Source: Actinacidiphila acidipaludis
GTDB lineage: Bacteria > Actinomycetota > Actinomycetes > Streptomycetales > Streptomycetaceae
Length of the DNA stretch: 64,000 nucleotides
NCBI RefSeq assembly: GCF_019890725.1
Contig: NZ_JAINZZ010000013.1
Location: forward strand, 1-64,000
Reading direction: 5' to 3'
Shown here: positions 7,914 to 17,388 of the stretch, piece after piece
Numbering within the stretch: the stretch's first letter is position 1
Layout of the letters: each line of letters starts with the position of its first letter
The notes under the pieces: generated by a model
Told to the model about the DNA's origin: nothing
Database searches by the model: none
Seen by the model: only the letters and a program-made list of their open reading frames with translations
Program-made: the position numbers and the translations under genes

Positions 7914-9410
7914 ATGACCTCCAATTCTTCATCCTCTTCGGACGACCGCCAGCGCCTCCCCGAGTCCTTTCGGGCCGACGCCCTGATGGAAGAGGAGGTC
8001 GCCTGGAGTCTTGAGATCGACGGTGAGCGGGACGGCGACCAGCTGGACCGCACGGACCGCGCCTCCCTGCGCCGGGTCGCCGGGCTCTCCACCGAGCTCG
8101 AGGACGTCACCGAGGTCGAGTACCGGCAGCTCCGCCTGGAGCGTGTGGTGCTCGTCGGCGTGTGGACCTCGGGGACCGCGGACGACGCCGAGAACTCCCT
8201 GGCCGAGCTGGCCGCCCTCGCCGAGACCGCGGGCGCCCTCGTCCTCGACGGTGTCGTCCAGCGCCGCGACAAGCCGGACCCGGCCACGTACATCGGCTCG
8301 GGCAAGGCCCAGGAGCTGCGTGACATCGTGCTGGAGACCGGTGCGGACACCGTGGTGTGCGACGGTGAGCTGAGCCCTGGCCAGCTCATCCACCTCGAGG
8401 ACGTCGTCAAGGTCAAGGTGGTCGACCGGACCGCCCTGATCCTCGACATCTTCGCCCAGCACGCCAAGTCCCGTGAGGGCAAGGCACAGGTGTCGCTGGC
8501 ACAGATGCAGTACATGCTGCCGAGGCTGCGCGGCTGGGGTCAGTCGCTGTCCCGGCAGATGGGTGGTGGTGGCTCCGGCTCCTCGGGCGGCGGTATGGCC
8601 ACCCGTGGTCCCGGTGAGACCAAGATCGAGACCGACCGGCGGCGCATCCGCGAGAAGATGGCCAAGATGCGCCGGGAGATCGCGGAGATGAAGACCAGCC
8701 GCGACCTCAAGCGCCAGGAGCGCAAGCGTCACAAGGTGCCATCGGTGGCGATCGCCGGCTACACCAACGCGGGCAAGTCGTCGTTGCTCAACCGCCTGAC
8801 CGGGGCGGGGGTGCTGGTGGAGAACGCCCTGTTCGCCACCCTGGACCCGACCGTGCGCCGGGCCGAGACGCCCAGCGGGCGGCTCTACACCCTGGCGGAC
8901 ACCGTCGGATTCGTCCGGCACCTGCCGCACCACCTGGTGGAGGCCTTCCGCTCCACGATGGAGGAGGTCGGTGACGCCGACCTGATCCTGCACGTGGTGG
9001 ACGGGTCGCATCCGGTGCCGGAGGAGCAGCTCGCGGCGGTGCGCGAGGTGTTCCGTGACGTCGGCGCGCTCGACGTGCCGGAGATCGTCGTGGTGAACAA
9101 GGCGGACATCGCCGATCCGCTCGTGCTGCAGCGCCTGCTGCGCAACGAGAAGCACGCCGTCGCGGTCTCGGCCCGCAGTGGCATGGGGATCGACGAACTG
9201 CTGCGGATCATCGACGACGAACTCCCGCGGCCGGACGTCGAGGTGGAGGCACTCGTGCCGTACACCCACGGCGGTCTCGTGTCCCGTGTGCACGCCGGCG
9301 GCGAGGTGCTCTCCGAGGAGCACACCGGCGACGGCACGCTGCTGAAGGTGCGGGTGCACGAGGAACTGGCTGCCGAACTGGCGCCGTTCACCCTGGCCAG
9401 CCGTCACTGA
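7914..9410 (+). CDS. hflX: GTPase HflX
   Basis: 498 aa, starting at ATG 7914 after AAAGGA. HflX binds 50S subunits and 70S ribosomes and splits stalled ribosomes under stress. The N-terminal HflX domain includes YIGSGKAQEL and a coiled linker with RGPGETKIETDRRR. The G domain has the P-loop GYTNAGKSS, DTVGF (switch II) and NKAD. A short acidic, Ser-rich N-terminal extension (about 70 aa) is typical of actinobacteria. A 255-bp gap separates it from rshA, and a strong terminator follows. Confidence 0.95.
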   Translation: MTSNSSSSSDDRQRLPESFRADALMEEEVAWSLEIDGERDGDQLDRTDRASLRRVAGLSTELEDVTEVEYRQLRLERVVLVGVWTSGTADDAENSLAELAALAETAGALVLDGVVQRRDKPDPATYIGSGKAQELRDIVLETGADTVVCDGELSPGQLIHLEDVVKVKVVDRTALILDIFAQHAKSREGKAQVSLAQMQYMLPRLRGWGQSLSRQMGGGGSGSSGGGMATRGPGETKIETDRRRIREKMAKMRREIAEMKTSRDLKRQERKRHKVPSVAIAGYTNAGKSSLLNRLTGAGVLVENALFATLDPTVRRAETPSGRLYTLADTVGFVRHLPHHLVEAFRSTMEEVGDADLILHVVDGSHPVPEEQLAAVREVFRDVGALDVPEIVVVNKADIADPLVLQRLLRNEKHAVAVSARSGMGIDELLRIIDDELPRPDVEVEALVPYTHGGLVSRVHAGGEVLSEEHTGDGTLLKVRVHEELAAELAPFTLASRH

Positions 9411-9433
9411 CACCGGGCTCGCGCCCGAAGCTC

Positions 9434-9470
9434 AGGTAAGGACCCGCCTCCTTGAGGCGGGTCCTTACCT
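9434..9470. terminator. Strong bidirectional terminator hflX / protease
   Basis: Arms AGGTAAGGACCCGCCT (9434-9449) and AGGCGGGTCCTTACCT (9455-9470) are exact complements with a 5-nt loop. It sits between the convergent hflX and serine protease genes and could serve both. Confidence 0.85.
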
Positions 9471-9491
9471 GTGTGCCCCGCTGGGGCGCCT

Positions 9492-10670
9492 TCAGCGGAA
9501 CTTGGCACTCACCCCGTCGAACACCTTCTTCGCCTCCGCGCCCAGCCGCGGTCCCGCGAGCCAGGTGGCGGTCACCGGACCGATCGAGGTGTTGCTGACC
9601 AGTGCCGTCTTGCCGTTCGGCATGGTCGCGAACCAGCCGCCGCCGGAGGCTCCACCGGTCATGGTGCAGCCGATGCGGTACTCGGTCGGCTCCTGCGCGT
9701 TGAGCGACAGCCGGCCCGGCCGGCCCGTGCAGGCGTACATCCGCTGACCGTCGTACGGCGGGGCGGCCGGGTAGCCCCAGGCGCCCATCACCGGGATCCG
9801 CGTCGCCGACGGGGCGTCGAACCAGACCGGCATCGCCGCGCCCACCGTCTCCTGGAGCGACTTGCCGCCCGCACCCTTCTCCGGCGCCACGTGAAGCACC
9901 GCGAAGTCGTACGGCGAACCGTTGCCGCCCTTCTCGGAGCCGTCGGCGATCCACTCGTCCGAGGTGCTCGCCCAGTCCGCCCAGAACACCCCGTACGGCG
10001 CGAGGGTGCCGCGGGTGGCGCCCTTCAGCGCGGCGGCGCTGCGGCCGCCGTCGTTGTAGGCCGGCACGAACGCGATGTTGCGGTACCAGCCGCCGTCCTT
10101 GCCCGCGTGGACGCAGTGGCCGGCCGTCCACACCAGGTTGGACTTGCCCGGGTGCGCGGGGTCCTGGACCACTGTCGCGGAGCAGACCATCGCCCCCTGG
10201 GGGCCGTCGAAGAACAGCTTCCCGACGCCTGCCGCGTTGCGGTGGTAGGGCGTGGTGACCTGGCGCGCGGGCACCGGCGAGGGCTCCGGATCGGTCTGGC
10301 CCCGGTCGGCCGGTATGTCGGCGGGGACCTGCTTGTCGCTCTGGTCCGCCTGCCGCATCCGGTCCTCGCTCCACAGGCCGTCGATGACAGGGTTGACGAA
10401 GTCCTTGGCCTTGCGCAGCCAGGTGGCGCGGTTCCAGTTGTGCCAGGCGCCGTCCTTGTACGCCTGCTCCCACTTCTTCAGGTCCTTCAGGCTGGTCGGG
10501 AACGACGTGGGGAGCCGCGGTGCCGGGGGAGTGGAGCGCGTGGTTCCGGCCGGCCCGGCGGACGGCCGGGCGTCCGACCCGCCGCCGGACGACGAGCCGC
10601 ACGCGGTGGCCGTGCCGGCCAGGAGCACCGCGGCGGCCACGGCGGCCAAGGGCCTGCGTATGGATGGCAT
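9492..10670 (-). CDS. Secreted trypsin-like serine protease, possible lipoprotein
   Basis: 392 aa. The N-terminal signal peptide MPSIRRPLAAVAAAVLLAG ends at TATAC24G; the Cys could be lipidated, but the lipobox is non-canonical (Ala rather than Leu at -3). A Gly/Ser/Pro-rich linker follows. The catalytic triad is visible as H185 (TAGHC), D255 (YDFAVL) and S342 (GGASGGG), with paired cysteines near His and Ser. The fold is chymotrypsin-like, with the GxSGGG style seen in S1/S6-like secreted peptidases of Streptomyces. It is divergent from the siderophore operon. Substrate unknown. Confidence 0.85.
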   Translation of the reverse strand: MPSIRRPLAAVAAAVLLAGTATACGSSSGGGSDARPSAGPAGTTRSTPPAPRLPTSFPTSLKDLKKWEQAYKDGAWHNWNRATWLRKAKDFVNPVIDGLWSEDRMRQADQSDKQVPADIPADRGQTDPEPSPVPARQVTTPYHRNAAGVGKLFFDGPQGAMVCSATVVQDPAHPGKSNLVWTAGHCVHAGKDGGWYRNIAFVPAYNDGGRSAAALKGATRGTLAPYGVFWADWASTSDEWIADGSEKGGNGSPYDFAVLHVAPEKGAGGKSLQETVGAAMPVWFDAPSATRIPVMGAWGYPAAPPYDGQRMYACTGRPGRLSLNAQEPTEYRIGCTMTGGASGGGWFATMPNGKTALVSNTSIGPVTATWLAGPRLGAEAKKVFDGVSAKFR

Positions 10671-10857
10671 GAAGGTCTTCCCCCTGGGATCTCCACTCGG
10701 GCGGCGTCGCCCTGCTTCCGTCGGTGTCAGGGACGGCCGCCCACCCGTGACGGTTCCGTCCCGAAAGTCTTGACGACTGACCGTGATCGGTTCGTCACAC
10801 CGTCGTTAGTACGGACGGGGGACCCATGTCGGAACGCCGATCCGGAGGAGAGAGCAC

Positions 10858-12273
10858 GTGGCGGCCATTTCGAGCGCGCCTGGTCAACTGGCGGCGCCTG
10901 CCGACGACTTCGGTGCGGGAGAGGCGATCCTGCGCAGGCAGTCACAGCGCGAGTCCGCGGCCCGCGCCTATGCGCGGTCGCTGCCCGTGGTGCCGGTGCG
11001 CGCCCGTGGCATGACGGTGGAGGGCGCCGACGGCCGCCGCTATCTGGACTGCCTGTCGGGCGCCGGGACCCTCGCCCTCGGCCACAACCACCCGGTGGTC
11101 CTGGAAGCCGTCAGACAGGTCCTCGACTCCGGGGCGCCGCTGCACGTCCTGGACATGGCCACACCCCTCAAGGACGCGTTCACCACCGCTCTGTTCGAGA
11201 CGCTGCCCCGCGAACTCGCCGAGCACGGCAGGATCCAGTTCTGCGGGCCGGCCGGCACGGACGCGGTGGAGGCGGCGATCAAGCTCGCCAGGACGGCCAC
11301 CGGCCGCGGCGGACTGCTGGCGTTCTCCGGCGCATACCACGGCATGACCTCGGCCGCGCTGGCCGCGACCGGGGACACCGCCGTCCGCGCCAGCGTGGAC
11401 GCGGACGCCCGGATCACCCGGCTGCCGTACCCGTATGACTACCGCTGCCCGTTCGGCACCGGCGGCGAGCGGGGCGCCGAACTGTCCGCGCGCTGGACCG
11501 CCCATCTGCTGGACGACCCCAAGGGCGGCGTGCAGCCGCCCGCCGCGATGCTGCTCGAACCCGTGCAGGGCGAGGGCGGCGTCATCCCACCGCCCGACTC
11601 GTGGATGCGGCGGATGCGCGAGATCACCGCGGCACGCGACATCCCGCTCATCGCCGACGAGGTGCAGACCGGCGTGGGCCGGACCGGCACCTTCTGGGCC
11701 GTGGAGCGCAGCGGCATCGTCCCTGACGTCATGGTGCTCTCCAAGGCCATCGGCGGGAGCCTGCCGCTCGCCGTGATCGTCTACCGCGAGGAACTCGACG
11801 TGTGGCGCCCGGGTGCGCACGCGGGCACGTTCCGCGGCAACCAGCTCGCGATGGCCGCGGGCACGGCCACCCTGCGGTACGTCCGCGAGAACGCCCTCCA
11901 TGTGCGGGCCGAGACCGTCGGCACCCGCATGCTGTGCCGCCTGCGCGGACTGGCCGCGCATCACGCGTGCGTCGGCGACGTGCGCGGGCGCGGTCTGATG
12001 ATCGGCGTCGAGCTCGTCGACGCCGAGGCGGAGCCGGACGAGTTCGGGGCCCTGCCCGCAGCCCCGCACCTTGCGGCGCGCGTCCAGCAGGAAGCCCTGC
12101 GTCGCGGTCTGATCATCGAACTCGGCGGCCGGCACGGCAGCGTCGTACGGCTGCTGCCGCCGCTCACCATCACCGACGAGCAGGCGCAGGCCGTGCTCGA
12201 CCGGCTGGCCGAGGCCATCGAGGCGGCCGCGGTCGCCACGGCTCACACTCCGGCACGGGGAGGCACGGGGTGA
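10858..12273 (+). CDS. PLP aminotransferase (diaminobutyrate-type) of the siderophore operon
   Basis: 471 aa, GTG 10858 after GGAGGAG. It is a class III fold-type I aminotransferase: [10 protein letters not shown] for phosphate binding, D267 in IADEVQTG, and PLP lysine K296 in LSKAIGG. It resembles diaminobutyrate-2-oxoglutarate aminotransferases (RhbA/EctB type), which make L-2,4-diaminobutyrate from aspartate semialdehyde. In NIS clusters the product is normally decarboxylated to diaminopropane; no decarboxylase is visible here. Its stop overlaps the next gene's GTG by 4 bp, so translation is coupled. I see no iron box (TTAGGTTAGGCT type) upstream. Confidence 0.88.
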   Translation: MAAISSAPGQLAAPADDFGAGEAILRRQSQRESAARAYARSLPVVPVRARGMTVEGADGRRYLDCLSGAGTLALGHNHPVVLEAVRQVLDSGAPLHVLDMATPLKDAFTTALFETLPRELAEHGRIQFCGPAGTDAVEAAIKLARTATGRGGLLAFSGAYHGMTSAALAATGDTAVRASVDADARITRLPYPYDYRCPFGTGGERGAELSARWTAHLLDDPKGGVQPPAAMLLEPVQGEGGVIPPPDSWMRRMREITAARDIPLIADEVQTGVGRTGTFWAVERSGIVPDVMVLSKAIGGSLPLAVIVYREELDVWRPGAHAGTFRGNQLAMAAGTATLRYVRENALHVRAETVGTRMLCRLRGLAAHHACVGDVRGRGLMIGVELVDAEAEPDEFGALPAAPHLAARVQQEALRRGLIIELGGRHGSVVRLLPPLTITDEQAQAVLDRLAEAIEAAAVATAHTPARGGTG

Positions 12274-14645
12274 GCCAGGCGACCGACCGGACCAGCCGTC
12301 CCACAGAACCAAGCAGGGGAGCCCCTGGCATGAGCACATCCGCAGCACCCTCCCGCACGAACGAACTCGGCCCGGTGGGGGGCTGCGTGGCGGAGCCCGC
12401 TCGGCAGCACCCCGGTTCCGAGGGCGAGCCCGCCGTTTCCGCGCAGCCGGTCCACATCCCGGCAAGGCCAGTGGCGGCGTCCGCAGCGGAGCCGGCGCGT
12501 CCGGCGCCCGGGACGACCGGTTCAGCCGATGCGGGCGCCGGGCCGGCGGCCGGGCCCGCCGGCGAGGATGCCCCCGCTGCCGACTCCGCCGGGACCGCCG
12601 CCACGGACGCGGACTTCGAAGGGGCGATCGCCGCCACGGACGCGGACTTCGAAGGGGCGACCGCCGCCACGGACGCCGACCCTGCCGGGAAGGCCACCGC
12701 CGCGTCCGCGTGGAGGGGCGCGACCGCCGCGTCCGCGGGCACGGACACCCCGAGGACGACCACCGCCGACTCCGCCACGACGGCCCCCGCCCCCGCCGAC
12801 TCCGCCGCGCCGAGCGTTCCGCTCCAGCGCGCGAGCAACGCGGCACCGGTACCCGCCCCGCCGACCGGTCACCCCGTCCTGCGGGAAGCGGCGGCCGGCA
12901 CCGGCCACGACCCCGGCCCCTTCGCCCTCGCCGACGCAGCCGGCACGGACGCCCTGCTGCGCTGCTGGGTACGCGAGACCGGTGTGGCGCGTCCGGACAA
13001 CGGCGTGCTGCGCATCCCGCTGCCCGCCTCCGGCGCCGAGCTGCGGACCGCCGTGGACCACTGGTCGGCGACCGGGCAGCATCGCTTCGGACCCGCCTAC
13101 CTCGGCGCGGCCGGGGCCAAGGGCCCCTCCGGACGGCCGCTGACCGCCGTCGAACTGGCCGCACTGCTGGCTCGGGAGGGGAGCGACTCGGGCGCCGATC
13201 CCGCCGAGGGCACCGACCTGGTCGCCCGCGTCGCCGACTCGGTGCGGCGGACCGCCGGGTTCCTGGCCGACCGGCGTGAGCGGCCCGGACCCGAGACGCC
13301 CGAACTGCCCTTCCTGGACTCGGAACAGGCGCTGGTCCTGGGACACGCACTGCACCCCACGCCCAAGGGACGCGAGGGCCTCTCGGAAGGCGAGAGCACC
13401 GCGTACTCGCCCGAACTCCGCGGCCGTTTCCCGCTCCACTGGCTGGGCGTCGACCGCAGGCTGCTCGCGACCGACTCCGCCTGGACCGAACGCGGCCGCG
13501 CCGTGGCGGCCGCCGACGTGCTCGCCGCTCTCGCCGGGCCGGGCCTGCGCCTCCCGGAGAACGTCGCGCCCCTGCCGCTCCACCCGTGGCAGGCCCGCGA
13601 CATCCGCCACCGCCCGGCCGTAAAGGCCCTGTTCGACGCAGGGCTGCTACGTGACCTGGGACCGCTGGGCGAGCCCTGGCATCCCACGTCGTCGGTGCGC
13701 ACGGTCTACCGTCCGGGCGCGGCCGCCATGCTCAAGCTGTCGCTCGGCCTGCGGATCACCAACTCCCGCCGGGAGAACCTCCGCAAGGAACTGGCGCGCG
13801 GCACCGAGGTGCACCGGCTGCTGCGCAGCGGGCTCGCCACGCAATGGCAGGCCGTCCACCCGGGCTTCGACATCGTCCGCGACCCCGCCTGGCTCGCCGT
13901 CGACGACCTCGACGGAGAGCCGGTGCGCGGGCTCGATGTCGTGCTCAGGCACAGCCCCTTCGGCGTCGGGGACCGGGCGCACTGCGTCGCGGGGCTCGTG
14001 TCGCCACGCCCGTGGCCCGGCGTCGCCGCGCCGGAGCTGCGCTCCCGGCTGGCGGCCGTCATGGGACGGCTCGCCGAGCGCACCCGGCGTCCCTGCGCGG
14101 CCGTGGCCGCCGAGTGGTTCCTGCGGTACCTCGAAGCGGTGGTCCGGCCGGTGCTGTGGCTGGACGGCCAGGCGGGCATCGCCCTGGAGGCGCATCAGCA
14201 GAACACGCTCGTGCTCCTGGACGCCGACGGCTGGCCCTGCGGCGGACGCTACCGGGACAACCAGGGCTACTACTTCCGCGAGTCGCACCGTGCCGCACTC
14301 GACCGCCGGCTGCCCGGGATCGGCTCCGCCAGCGACACGTTCGTGCCCGACGAGGTCGCGGACGAGCGGTTCGCCTACTACGTCGGCATCAACAACGTCT
14401 TCGGCCTGATCGGCGCCTTCGGTGCACAGGGCCTGGCGGACGAGGAACTGCTGCTCGCCGGGTTCCGCCGCTTCCTGGGCACCGCGACCGGACACGGCAG
14501 CAGCCTTCCGGAGCGGCTGCTGACCAGCACCCACCTGCGCAGCAAGGCCAATCTGCTGACCCGGCTGCAGGGCATGGACGAGCTGGTCGGCCCGGTCGAC
14601 ACCCAGTCGGTGTACGTCACGATTCCCAACCCGCTGGCCCGCTGA
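12270..14645 (+). CDS. NIS siderophore synthetase (IucA/IucC) with long repetitive N-terminus
   Basis: 791 aa if it starts at GTG 12270, whose GTGA overlaps the previous stop and which has GGGGAGG 6 nt upstream; ATG 12330 gives 771 aa. IucA/IucC enzymes condense citrate-type carboxylates with amines or alcohols using ATP, and are usually about 580-620 aa. Here roughly the first 190 residues are Ala/Thr/Pro/Asp-rich and include tandem TDADFEGA units. The catalytic region is typical: PLHPWQARDI, TSSVRT, RITNSRRENLRKE, EAHQQNTLVLLD, RDNQGYYFRES. The N-terminal extension is unusual. Confidence 0.88.
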   Translation: MSQATDRTSRPTEPSRGAPGMSTSAAPSRTNELGPVGGCVAEPARQHPGSEGEPAVSAQPVHIPARPVAASAAEPARPAPGTTGSADAGAGPAAGPAGEDAPAADSAGTAATDADFEGAIAATDADFEGATAATDADPAGKATAASAWRGATAASAGTDTPRTTTADSATTAPAPADSAAPSVPLQRASNAAPVPAPPTGHPVLREAAAGTGHDPGPFALADAAGTDALLRCWVRETGVARPDNGVLRIPLPASGAELRTAVDHWSATGQHRFGPAYLGAAGAKGPSGRPLTAVELAALLAREGSDSGADPAEGTDLVARVADSVRRTAGFLADRRERPGPETPELPFLDSEQALVLGHALHPTPKGREGLSEGESTAYSPELRGRFPLHWLGVDRRLLATDSAWTERGRAVAAADVLAALAGPGLRLPENVAPLPLHPWQARDIRHRPAVKALFDAGLLRDLGPLGEPWHPTSSVRTVYRPGAAAMLKLSLGLRITNSRRENLRKELARGTEVHRLLRSGLATQWQAVHPGFDIVRDPAWLAVDDLDGEPVRGLDVVLRHSPFGVGDRAHCVAGLVSPRPWPGVAAPELRSRLAAVMGRLAERTRRPCAAVAAEWFLRYLEAVVRPVLWLDGQAGIALEAHQQNTLVLLDADGWPCGGRYRDNQGYYFRESHRAALDRRLPGIGSASDTFVPDEVADERFAYYVGINNVFGLIGAFGAQGLADEELLLAGFRRFLGTATGHGSSLPERLLTSTHLRSKANLLTRLQGMDELVGPVDTQSVYVTIPNPLAR
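12600..12682. repeat. In-frame tandem repeat in the NIS synthetase gene
   Basis: A 33-bp unit encoding ATDADFEGA(I/T)A occurs twice almost identically, with a third partial copy (ATDADPAG). It lies within the disordered N-terminal extension and is a whole number of codons, so copy number could vary without a frameshift. Confidence 0.7.
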
Positions 14646-14677
14646 GCACGGACCGGCCAGGAGAGGAAGGAGACCCG

Positions 14678-15391
14678 TTGCCCCCCGCAGACTCCGGCAC
14701 CGAGGACACGCTCGACCTGAAACTGCCCCCCGAGATCCTCGCCCTCTTCGCGACCGCGCCTGCCGGCGCCGAGGAGGACGCAAGCGGGAGCGTCCACATC
14801 GTCGATCCGGCCGACCACTCCGACCTGCTCGACCGGCTCGACGACTGGCCCCCCGCCGAGACGCCCGCCGGGCTCTTCCAGCTCGTCCCGGTCGCACGCG
14901 ACCGGGACCTCGACCTGATCACCCGCTGGATGAACGATCCGGCGGTCGCCGAGTTCTGGGAGCTGGCCGGGGACGCGGACGTCACCGCCAAGCACCTGGA
15001 ACCGCAGCTCGACGGCGACGGCCGCAGCGTTCCCTGCCTGGGCGTCCTGGACGGGGTGCCCATGAGCTACTGGGAGATCTACCGCGCCGACCTCGACCCG
15101 CTGGCCCGCTACTACCCGGCCAAACCGCAGGACACCGGAGTCCACCTGCTGATCGGCCAGGTCGGCGACCGGGCCCGGGGGCTGGGCGGGACGCTGCTGC
15201 GCGCGGTGTCCGACCTCGTCCTCGACAACCGCCCGGGCTGCTCGCGCGTCGTCGCCGAGCCCGACCTCCGCAACACCCCTTCCGTGTCGGCCTTCCTGAC
15301 CGCCGGTTTCCGCTTCTGCCTCGAACTCGACCTCCCGGAGAAACGCGCCGCGCTGATGGTCCGCGACCGCGCGCTGCGTCACCGCCTCTGA
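14678..15391 (+). CDS. GNAT N-acyltransferase for siderophore assembly (RhbD/IucB-like)
   Basis: 237 aa. The start is TTG 14678, set by a strong AGGAAGGAG site 4-5 nt upstream. The C-terminal ~170 residues form a GNAT fold of the AlcB/IucB type: RDLDLITRWMNDPAVAEFWEL, GVPMSYWEIYRADLDPLARYYPA and IGQVGDRARGLGGTLL (CoA loop). These enzymes acylate a hydroxylamine or amine on the siderophore building block. The first ~65 residues are acidic and not obviously part of the fold. It lies between the two NIS synthetases; intergenic distances suggest one operon. Confidence 0.88.
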   Translation: MPPADSGTEDTLDLKLPPEILALFATAPAGAEEDASGSVHIVDPADHSDLLDRLDDWPPAETPAGLFQLVPVARDRDLDLITRWMNDPAVAEFWELAGDADVTAKHLEPQLDGDGRSVPCLGVLDGVPMSYWEIYRADLDPLARYYPAKPQDTGVHLLIGQVGDRARGLGGTLLRAVSDLVLDNRPGCSRVVAEPDLRNTPSVSAFLTAGFRFCLELDLPEKRAALMVRDRALRHRL

Positions 15392-15483
15392 GCCGCCGAT
15401 CGCCGCGTCCCCGCCCCGTCCCGCCCTGTCCCCCTCCCGGTTTCCCCGACCGCCAGCCACCGTTCCCCGCGCAGGAGCCCACC

Positions 15484-17274
15484 GTGATCGCCCCGCCCCC
15501 GTACGACTCCGCCGCCTGGCGGCACGCGTCCCGACGCCTGCTGGCCAAGATGCTCGCCGAGTTCGCCTACGAGGAGGTGATCCTGCCCGAGCCGGACCCG
15601 GAGGCCGAGGACCCCGGGCGCGAGCACGCCGACGGGACGGCGCCGTACCGCATTCCGCTGGCCGAGGGCGTCACCTACCGCTTCCGCGCACGCCGCGGCG
15701 CGTACGGGAGCTGGCAGGTGGACCCCGCGACCATCACTCCGGCCACCGGCGACCCGCTGGACTTCCTCGCGCACGGGCACGCCTCCGTGCTGGGCCTGAG
15801 CGGGGACACCACCGGCCACCTGCTCAGGGAACTGCTGGCGACCCTCTGCGCCGACGTGCGGCTGGACAGCGGCGCGCTGACGGCCGCCGAACTGGCCGAC
15901 CTGGACTACGCGGAACTGGAGGGGCACCAGACCGGCCACCCGTGGCTCGTGGCGAACAAGGGGCGTATCGGGTTCTCGGACACGGACGCCGCCCGTTGGG
16001 CGCCCGAGGCACGCCGGCAACACCGGCTGCCCTGGCTCGCCGTCCACCGTGATCTCGCCGAATACCGCGGCGTCTCCACCCTGGCCACCCCCGTGATCCT
16101 CTACGAGCAGGAACTCTCGCCCGACACGCTCGACACCTTCCGCCACGCCGTCGCCGACCTGGAACGCGACCCGGACGACTACCTGTTCCTCCCCGTCCAC
16201 CCCTGGCAGTGGGACCAGGTCGTCGCCCCGCTGTTCGCGCCCGCGATCGCCGACGGATCCATCATCCACCTGACCACTGACAGCGACCTGAGGCTGCCCC
16301 AGCAGTCGATCCGCACCTTCCTCAACACCACCCGCCCCAACCGGCGGACGGTCAAACTGCCGCTGTCCGTCCTCAACACCCTCGTCTACCGCGGCCTGCC
16401 CACCGAGCGCACCCTCGCGGCGCCCGCCGTCACCGCGTGGGTGCACGGCCTGCGGGACCACGACCGATTCCTGCGGGACGAGGCGCGGGTGATCCTGCTC
16501 GGCGAGGTCGCCTCGGTCAGCGTCGCGCATCCCCAGTACGACTCGCTGCCGACCGTCCCCTACCAGTACCGCGAACTGCTCGGCTGCATCTGGCGCGAGC
16601 CCATCGGGCCGCACCTGGACCCCGGCGAGCGGGCTCGCACCCTCGCCTCCCTGCTGCACGTGGACCCGGACGGGCGGGCGTTCACCGCCGAACTCGTCGA
16701 GCGCTCGGGACTGGCGGCGCAGGTGTGGCTCCGCCACCTCTTCGCGGCCGTGCTGCCGCCGCTGCTGCATTTCCTGTACCGCTACGGCACCGTGTTCTCC
16801 CCGCACGGCGAGAACGCCATCGTGGTGTTCGACGAGAACGACGTTCCGGTGCGGCTCGCGGTCAAGGACTTCGTCGACGACATCAACGTCAGCGCTGAGC
16901 CGCTTCCCGAACTGCGCATCATGCCGACGGAGGTCCGCGAGGTTCTCCTCACCGAACCGCCTGAATTCCTCACGCAGTTCATCCATTCGGGGTTGTTCGT
17001 CGGTGTCCTGCGGTATCTCGCGCCGCTCTGCGAGCGTCAACTCGGAGTCGCGGAGAACGACTTCTGGATCCTCGCCCGCGAGGAGATCCTGCGTCACCAG
17101 GAGCGTTTTCCCGAACTCAAGGAACGCTTCGCGATGTTCGACCTGCTCACCCCGCGCATCGAGCGGTTGTGCCTGAACCGCAACCGTCTGCACCTCGACG
17201 GCTACCGCGACCGTGCCGAGCGCCCCCACGCCGCCGTCCACGGCACCGTTCCCAACCCGCTGCACATCCCCTGA
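15484..17274 (+). CDS. NIS siderophore synthetase (IucA/IucC), second copy
   Basis: 596 aa, GTG 15484 after GCAGGAG. It has a normal length and motif set for IucA/IucC enzymes: GHPWLVANKGRIGF, VHPWQWDQ, SIRTFLNTT, GENAIVVFDENDVPVRLAVKDFVDD (core residues recognisable). Together with the first synthetase it would join both ends of a dicarboxylate to two amine arms, as RhbC/RhbF or IucA/IucC do. It is preceded by a 92-bp GC-rich gap and is the last gene of the operon; no transporter follows. Confidence 0.9.
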   Translation: MIAPPPYDSAAWRHASRRLLAKMLAEFAYEEVILPEPDPEAEDPGREHADGTAPYRIPLAEGVTYRFRARRGAYGSWQVDPATITPATGDPLDFLAHGHASVLGLSGDTTGHLLRELLATLCADVRLDSGALTAAELADLDYAELEGHQTGHPWLVANKGRIGFSDTDAARWAPEARRQHRLPWLAVHRDLAEYRGVSTLATPVILYEQELSPDTLDTFRHAVADLERDPDDYLFLPVHPWQWDQVVAPLFAPAIADGSIIHLTTDSDLRLPQQSIRTFLNTTRPNRRTVKLPLSVLNTLVYRGLPTERTLAAPAVTAWVHGLRDHDRFLRDEARVILLGEVASVSVAHPQYDSLPTVPYQYRELLGCIWREPIGPHLDPGERARTLASLLHVDPDGRAFTAELVERSGLAAQVWLRHLFAAVLPPLLHFLYRYGTVFSPHGENAIVVFDENDVPVRLAVKDFVDDINVSAEPLPELRIMPTEVREVLLTEPPEFLTQFIHSGLFVGVLRYLAPLCERQLGVAENDFWILAREEILRHQERFPELKERFAMFDLLTPRIERLCLNRNRLHLDGYRDRAERPHAAVHGTVPNPLHIP

Positions 17275-17388
17275 GCGGGGCCGGCGGCCCCGATACGATC
17301 TCCCGCGGGGCCGGGTGACAAGCGCCCGGCTGTCCGGGTGCCGACTGCCGGGCGGCGGGTGCCGGCGAGGGAGAGGTACGGGGGCGGA

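Noticed and set aside
10671..10857. DmdR/IdeR iron box upstream of the siderophore operon
   Set aside because: No match to the TTAGGTTAGGCT-type dyad was found by eye.
10826..11014. 62-codon ORF starting 32 bp before the aminotransferase, with GGGGGA upstream
   Set aside because: It overlaps the real gene out of frame and shows no conserved features; a leader peptide is possible but unsupported.
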